Below are positions 6,997-10,033 of a stretch of DNA of 10,033 bases, one piece after another. The stretch spans positions 1-10,033 of the forward strand of contig CALBTQ010000507.1 in NCBI GenBank assembly GCA_937967875.1, read 5' to 3'. The stretch is from an uncultured Pseudomonadota bacterium. GTDB lineage: Bacteria > Lernaellota > Lernaellaia > Lernaellales > Lernaellaceae. The notes beneath the pieces are model-generated. The model was not told the DNA's origin, made no database searches, and saw nothing but the letters and a program-made list of their open reading frames with translations. Every line of letters begins with the position of its first letter. The stretch's first letter is position 1. Made by a program: the position numbers and the translations under genes.

Positions 6997-9435
6997 TTCG
7001 CCGTCCAGCACCTGGCGGACCATCCGGGCGATCGTCTCGATCGTGAACGGCTTTTGGATGAAGCTCACGCCGTCGTCCAGCACGCCGTGATGGGCGACGA
7101 TATTTTCGGTGTACCCCGACATGAACAGCGCTTTGAGCCCCGGCCGTTTCGCCGCTAGATAATGATGCAGCTCGCGACCGTTCATCACCGGCATGATCAC
7201 GTCGGTCAACAGCAGGTCGATGGGCTCTGCGGTTTCCGTAAAAATCTTGATGGCGTTTTCGACGTTCGCGGCTTCGAGCACCTTGTATCCCTGTTGCCCC
7301 AGAATTTTTTTCACCAGCCCACGCACCATCACCTCGTCCTCGACCAGCAAAATCGTCTCGGTCCCCTTCGGCAGGTGGGCGCTCTTTTCGCGCATCAGCG
7401 AAATTGCCTCTTCCTGCACGCGCGGGAAATAGACCTTGAACGTGGAGCCCACGTTCGGCTCCGAATACACGCTGATGAACCCGTTGTTTTGTTTGACGAT
7501 GCCGTAGACCGTCGCCAGCCCGAGTCCCGTGCCTTTGTCCTTGCCCTTGGTCGAGAAAAACGGCTCGAAAATATTCTGCAGCGTTTCCTCGTCCATTCCG
7601 CAACCGGTGTCGGAAACGGTGAGCAACACATAGTCGCCGGGCCTGGCGTCCAGGTGGGTTTCGCAGAACGCCTCTTCGATCGCCACGTTCTGCGTTTCGA
7701 TGATCAGCTTGCCGCCGTTGGGCATCGCGTCGCGTGCGTTGACCGCGAGGTTGACGAGAATTTGATCGATCTGCGACGGGTCGGCCTTGATCCGCCCCAG
7801 GTTGCGCGCGGGGAGAAACTTGAGCTCCACGTCCTCGCCGATGATTCGCCGCAGCATCTTCTGCGACATTTCGAGGATCTCGTTGGGGCGCACGACCTTC
7901 GGGGCGATCACCTGCTTGCGCGAAAATGCCAGCAGTTGGGCCGTCAGCGCGGCGGCTCGTTCGCCGGCGTTTTTGATTTCCAGCATGTCGGTGCGCAACG
8001 GGTCGCCGGGTTCCAGTCCCCGGAGAATTATCTCGGTATAGCCGTTGATGCCGGTGAGGATGTTGTTGAAGTCGTGCGCCACGCCCCCGGCCAGACGGCC
8101 GATGGCCTCCATTTTTTGCGCCTGATGCAACTGGTCCTCGAGTTTGCTTTTTTCCTCCGCCGCTTTGATCCGCTCGCTGATGTCGCGGATTTGCCCCAGC
8201 GTACCGCTCACGTGATTTTCGTTCATCAGCAGCGAAGCCGAAAGTTCGCCGTGAAATTTCGAACCGTCCGCCCGCTTCATGACCAACTGGAAGCTTGTCA
8301 CCCGCTTCCCCGAAGTCACGCAATTCCGAAATTCGGTCAGCGCATAGGCGACCTGATCCTCGGGCAGAAAATCGATGAACGTTCGTCCGATCATCTCCTG
8401 CGGCGACCAGCCGAACACCTGTCGCGTCGAAGGCGACATGTAGATAATGACGCCATCGGTGTCGGTGATGAACAGCGCGTCGGCCAGATTCTCCGCCATG
8501 CCGCGGAATTTGATCTCACTGGCCCGCAACGCGTCTTCCATCGCTTTGCGCTCGGTGATGTCCAGATGCACGCCGGTCATGCGGATCGGTGTTCCGTCCG
8601 GGTTGCGTTCCAGCACCTTGCCGGCGTCGAAAATCCACTTCCACGTTCCGTCTTTGGTTCGCAGCCGGTGCTCGGATTCGTAAAGCGGAGTTTTGTTTTC
8701 GAAGTGCAAATTAAGCACGTCCCATACGTGCGGAAAATCGTCCGGGTGGACCAGCTTTTTCCACGAGGTCAACTGCGGTTCGATCTCCCCCAGGTCGTAT
8801 CCCAGCATTTCGGCCCATTGCTTGTTGAAGCTCACCTCTCCGGTCGTGATATTCCAATCCCATGTGCCGATGTTCGCCCCTTCCAAGGCTAGTTGCATGC
8901 GCTCTTTGACGATCCGCAAATCCGTTTCGGCCCTGCGGATGTCGCTGATGTCCATGATGATCTCGACGCCGCCCCAGAGGTTGCCTTGTTCGTCGATCAG
9001 CGGTATCGCATAGGACTTGGTCGCGATCCCCATCAATTTTTCTTCATCCGGCGTGGAAACCCGGCTTTCCATCCGACCGGTCTGAAATGCGGTGATCAGG
9101 CTGCATTGCGGACAAGGGCCGACCAGGCCTTTCCTCGTTTGGTAACACTTCTGCCCCAGGATCTCTTCCGGGCTTTGATGACCAAACTTCCGGCACACTT
9201 CCTTGTTGGCGGCCATAATGTTGAACTCGGTGTCCACGACGGTGACCAGACCGGGCAGGGCGTTGATGATCGCGTTCAACTCGGCGACGTTCCGGGCCAG
9301 ATTTTCTTTGCTGTCCCGCAGTTCGTTTTCGGTTTGGCGGCGGCTTTCTTCTCCCTTTTCCAGCGCCGCCACCCGTTGCCGCAGTTGTTTCAGTTCTTCC
9401 AGCAATTGCGCTTTCGTTTTCTTTGCGTCGTTCAT
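6994..9435 (-). CDS. Cytoplasmic hybrid sensor histidine kinase: coiled coil, three PAS, HisKA, HATPase, receiver
   Basis: 813 aa. GGAG 5 nt before ATG 9435 sets the start. No membrane segment is visible, so sensing is probably cytoplasmic. Residues 5-50 form a coiled coil. PAS1 (about 51-168) carries a cysteine cluster C97, C108, C111 ([16 protein letters not shown]) plus C81. PAS2 (about 173-298) is of the PAS_3 type with a C-terminal [12 protein letters not shown], and PAS3 is about 300-424 (GQIRDISER). HisKA contains the phosphoacceptor H454 ([11 protein letters not shown]). The HATPase has the N box [10 protein letters not shown] (562-571), DTGCGM (609-614), FEPFFSTK and GTGLGL (635-640). 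The receiver (about 694-812) has E699/D700, phosphoacceptor D745 (LLLTDVIMP), S773 and K795. There is no DNA-binding output, so phosphate must pass to a separate partner, not in the window. HDFNN-type kinases like this are common in Deltaproteobacteria. Convergent with the GH5 operon, divergent from the ribokinase gene. Confidence 0.93.
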   Translation of the reverse strand: MNDAKKTKAQLLEELKQLRQRVAALEKGEESRRQTENELRDSKENLARNVAELNAIINALPGLVTVVDTEFNIMAANKEVCRKFGHQSPEEILGQKCYQTRKGLVGPCPQCSLITAFQTGRMESRVSTPDEEKLMGIATKSYAIPLIDEQGNLWGGVEIIMDISDIRRAETDLRIVKERMQLALEGANIGTWDWNITTGEVSFNKQWAEMLGYDLGEIEPQLTSWKKLVHPDDFPHVWDVLNLHFENKTPLYESEHRLRTKDGTWKWIFDAGKVLERNPDGTPIRMTGVHLDITERKAMEDALRASEIKFRGMAENLADALFITDTDGVIIYMSPSTRQVFGWSPQEMIGRTFIDFLPEDQVAYALTEFRNCVTSGKRVTSFQLVMKRADGSKFHGELSASLLMNENHVSGTLGQIRDISERIKAAEEKSKLEDQLHQAQKMEAIGRLAGGVAHDFNNILTGINGYTEIILRGLEPGDPLRTDMLEIKNAGERAAALTAQLLAFSRKQVIAPKVVRPNEILEMSQKMLRRIIGEDVELKFLPARNLGRIKADPSQIDQILVNLAVNARDAMPNGGKLIIETQNVAIEEAFCETHLDARPGDYVLLTVSDTGCGMDEETLQNIFEPFFSTKGKDKGTGLGLATVYGIVKQNNGFISVYSEPNVGSTFKVYFPRVQEEAISLMREKSAHLPKGTETILLVEDEVMVRGLVKKILGQQGYKVLEAANVENAIKIFTETAEPIDLLLTDVIMPVMNGRELHHYLAAKRPGLKALFMSGYTENIVAHHGVLDDGVSFIQKPFTIETIARMVRQVLDGE

Positions 9436-9714
9436 CTCGTCTCCGGATGCGGGCTGAAGCGGCTCGACACCTTTTCAGAAAAGGGACAATCCCGGAATCA
9501 TAATGGGTTTCTTCAGCTTTATCGGCTCTTCTTTTCAAAAGCCGGGGGAGATCTTTTTTGACTGCTGCTAATGTTATCAATTAATTGGATCGAATCAAGG
9601 TTCGAAATGGTCGCTTCCGCGGATAGTTTGGCGGCTTTTTTTACCTCCCACGCTTTTGACCCGTCCGCCCGAGTCGCGTACTCTGGGCCATTCACTTTTT
9701 CACCCGGAGGCGAA
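9436..9714. promoter_or_regulatory. Divergent promoter region between the kinase and ribokinase genes
   Basis: This 279-bp gap has no gene. For the ribokinase, TTGACC (9656-9661, 5/6) with a 17-nt spacer and TACTCT (9679-9684, only 3/6) is the best candidate, placing the start about 30 nt before the ATG. The palindrome CAATTAATTG (9578-9587) and the inverted repeat TCGAA/TTCGA (9590-9594, 9601-9605) are operator-like. In the kinase leader, CCTTTT-CAG-AAAAGG (9470-9484) and CGGCT/AGCCG (9523-9527, 9540-9544) form hairpins. I see no convincing promoter for the kinase. Confidence 0.4.
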
Positions 9715-9990
9715 ATGGACCATCCGCGTATCTGCGTCGTCGGCGCCTGCAACATCGACCTGCTCAGCTACGTCCCCCGGTTGCCCGTATTGGGCGAAAC
9801 CCTGCACGGCGACCGTTTTCAAATCGGCTTCGGCGGCAAGGGCGCCAATCAGGCCGTGATGAGCGCCAAGCTCGGCGCGCAAGTGAGCATGGTCAGCAAA
9901 CTCGGCGACGACGTTTTCGGCCGCGACACCCTGGCCAATTTCGCGAAGTTCGGCGTCGACACCGAGCACGTGCACCTCACCGGCGAGGCC
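9715..9990 (+). CDS. rbsK: Ribokinase (PfkB family), 5' part only
   Basis: 92 codons before the adapter. The start follows GGAGG at 9706-9710 by 4 nt. The N-terminus has the PfkB/ribokinase order: ICVVGACNIDLLSYVPRLPV (6-25, substrate-contacting N13/D15), LGETLHGDRF, then the family signature GFGGKGANQAVMSAKLGA (38-55) and VSMVSKLGDDVFGRD. GGKGANQAV is typical of ribokinases, which phosphorylate D-ribose with ATP at O5; another PfkB sugar kinase is the alternative because the ATP-binding and catalytic DTxGAGD motif is outside the window. Full length would be about 300 residues. From 9991 the frame enters adapter and reads RSEEHTSELQSPNT, which must be trimmed. The gene is divergent from the sensor kinase. 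Confidence 0.85.
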
Positions 9991-10033
9991 AGATCGGAAG
10001 AGCACACGTCTGAACTCCAGTCACCGAATACGA
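9991..10033. other. Illumina i7 adapter with index (artefact)
   Basis: Bases 9991-10024 are the adapter read-through (starting AGATCGGAAGAGCACACGTC), followed by index CGAATACG at 10025-10032 and one base of P7 primer. It is the exact reverse complement of bases 4-46. It is not genomic. Confidence 0.98.

Noticed and set aside
6941..8323. 460-aa minus-strand frame overlapping the kinase
   Set aside because: Same strand but different frame from the kinase; Arg/Gly-rich translation typical of an out-of-frame reading.
7162..8892. 576-aa plus-strand open frame opposite the sensor kinase
   Set aside because: Antisense shadow; the minus strand shows intact PAS, HisKA, HATPase and receiver motifs.

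Overview
The window is one assembled or synthetic fragment from a GC-rich bacterium. Its outer 46 bp (left) and 43 bp (right) are Illumina i7 adapter carrying the same 8-nt index, so genomic DNA runs only from 47 to 9990 and the two edge genes are cut by the artefact. Three lipoproteins with a Lol-type signal peptide, a multi-PAS hybrid histidine kinase with a PAS cysteine cluster, and a ribokinase point to a free-living Gram-negative-type heterotroph. Very Asp-rich linkers behind lipoboxes bring to mind Deltaproteobacteria/Myxococcota-like lineages, but that placement is an inference and no marker gene is present.

Layout: a TetR-family repressor gene, 5' part only (minus, 47-261), with a palindrome over its likely promoter. 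Then about 690 bp without a convincing gene but rich in small palindromes. Next a lipoprotein (plus, 954-2231) with a Cthe_2159-type carbohydrate-binding beta-helix. Positions 2232-2984 are a decay zone: an IS4-type transposase with its middle deleted (N- and C-terminal pieces joined in different frames), followed by a short minus-strand fragment that may be the beginning of an ABC1/UbiB-type kinase gene.

A minus-strand gene (2985-4301) encodes an unusual fusion of an N-formylglutamate amidohydrolase-like domain with a C39-like cysteine peptidase domain. Divergent from it, a two-gene operon (4478-6981, ATGA overlap) encodes a GH5 endoglycoceramidase-like lipoprotein and a lipoprotein of unknown function. 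A hybrid sensor kinase (minus, 6994-9435) converges on the operon with a 12-bp gap. A ribokinase gene starts divergently from the kinase at 9715 and runs into the right adapter.

The strongest theme is a set of three lipoproteins with unrelated mature domains (glycan-binding helix, glycosidase, unknown) that share one architecture: lipobox cysteine, then within 1-4 residues an Asp-rich low-complexity segment of 37-64 residues, then the folded domain. With the ribokinase this suggests a carbohydrate-scavenging surface, with the Asp tract as a spacer, Ca2+-binding segment or surface-export signal (inference). The other item worth attention is the amidohydrolase-C39 fusion.
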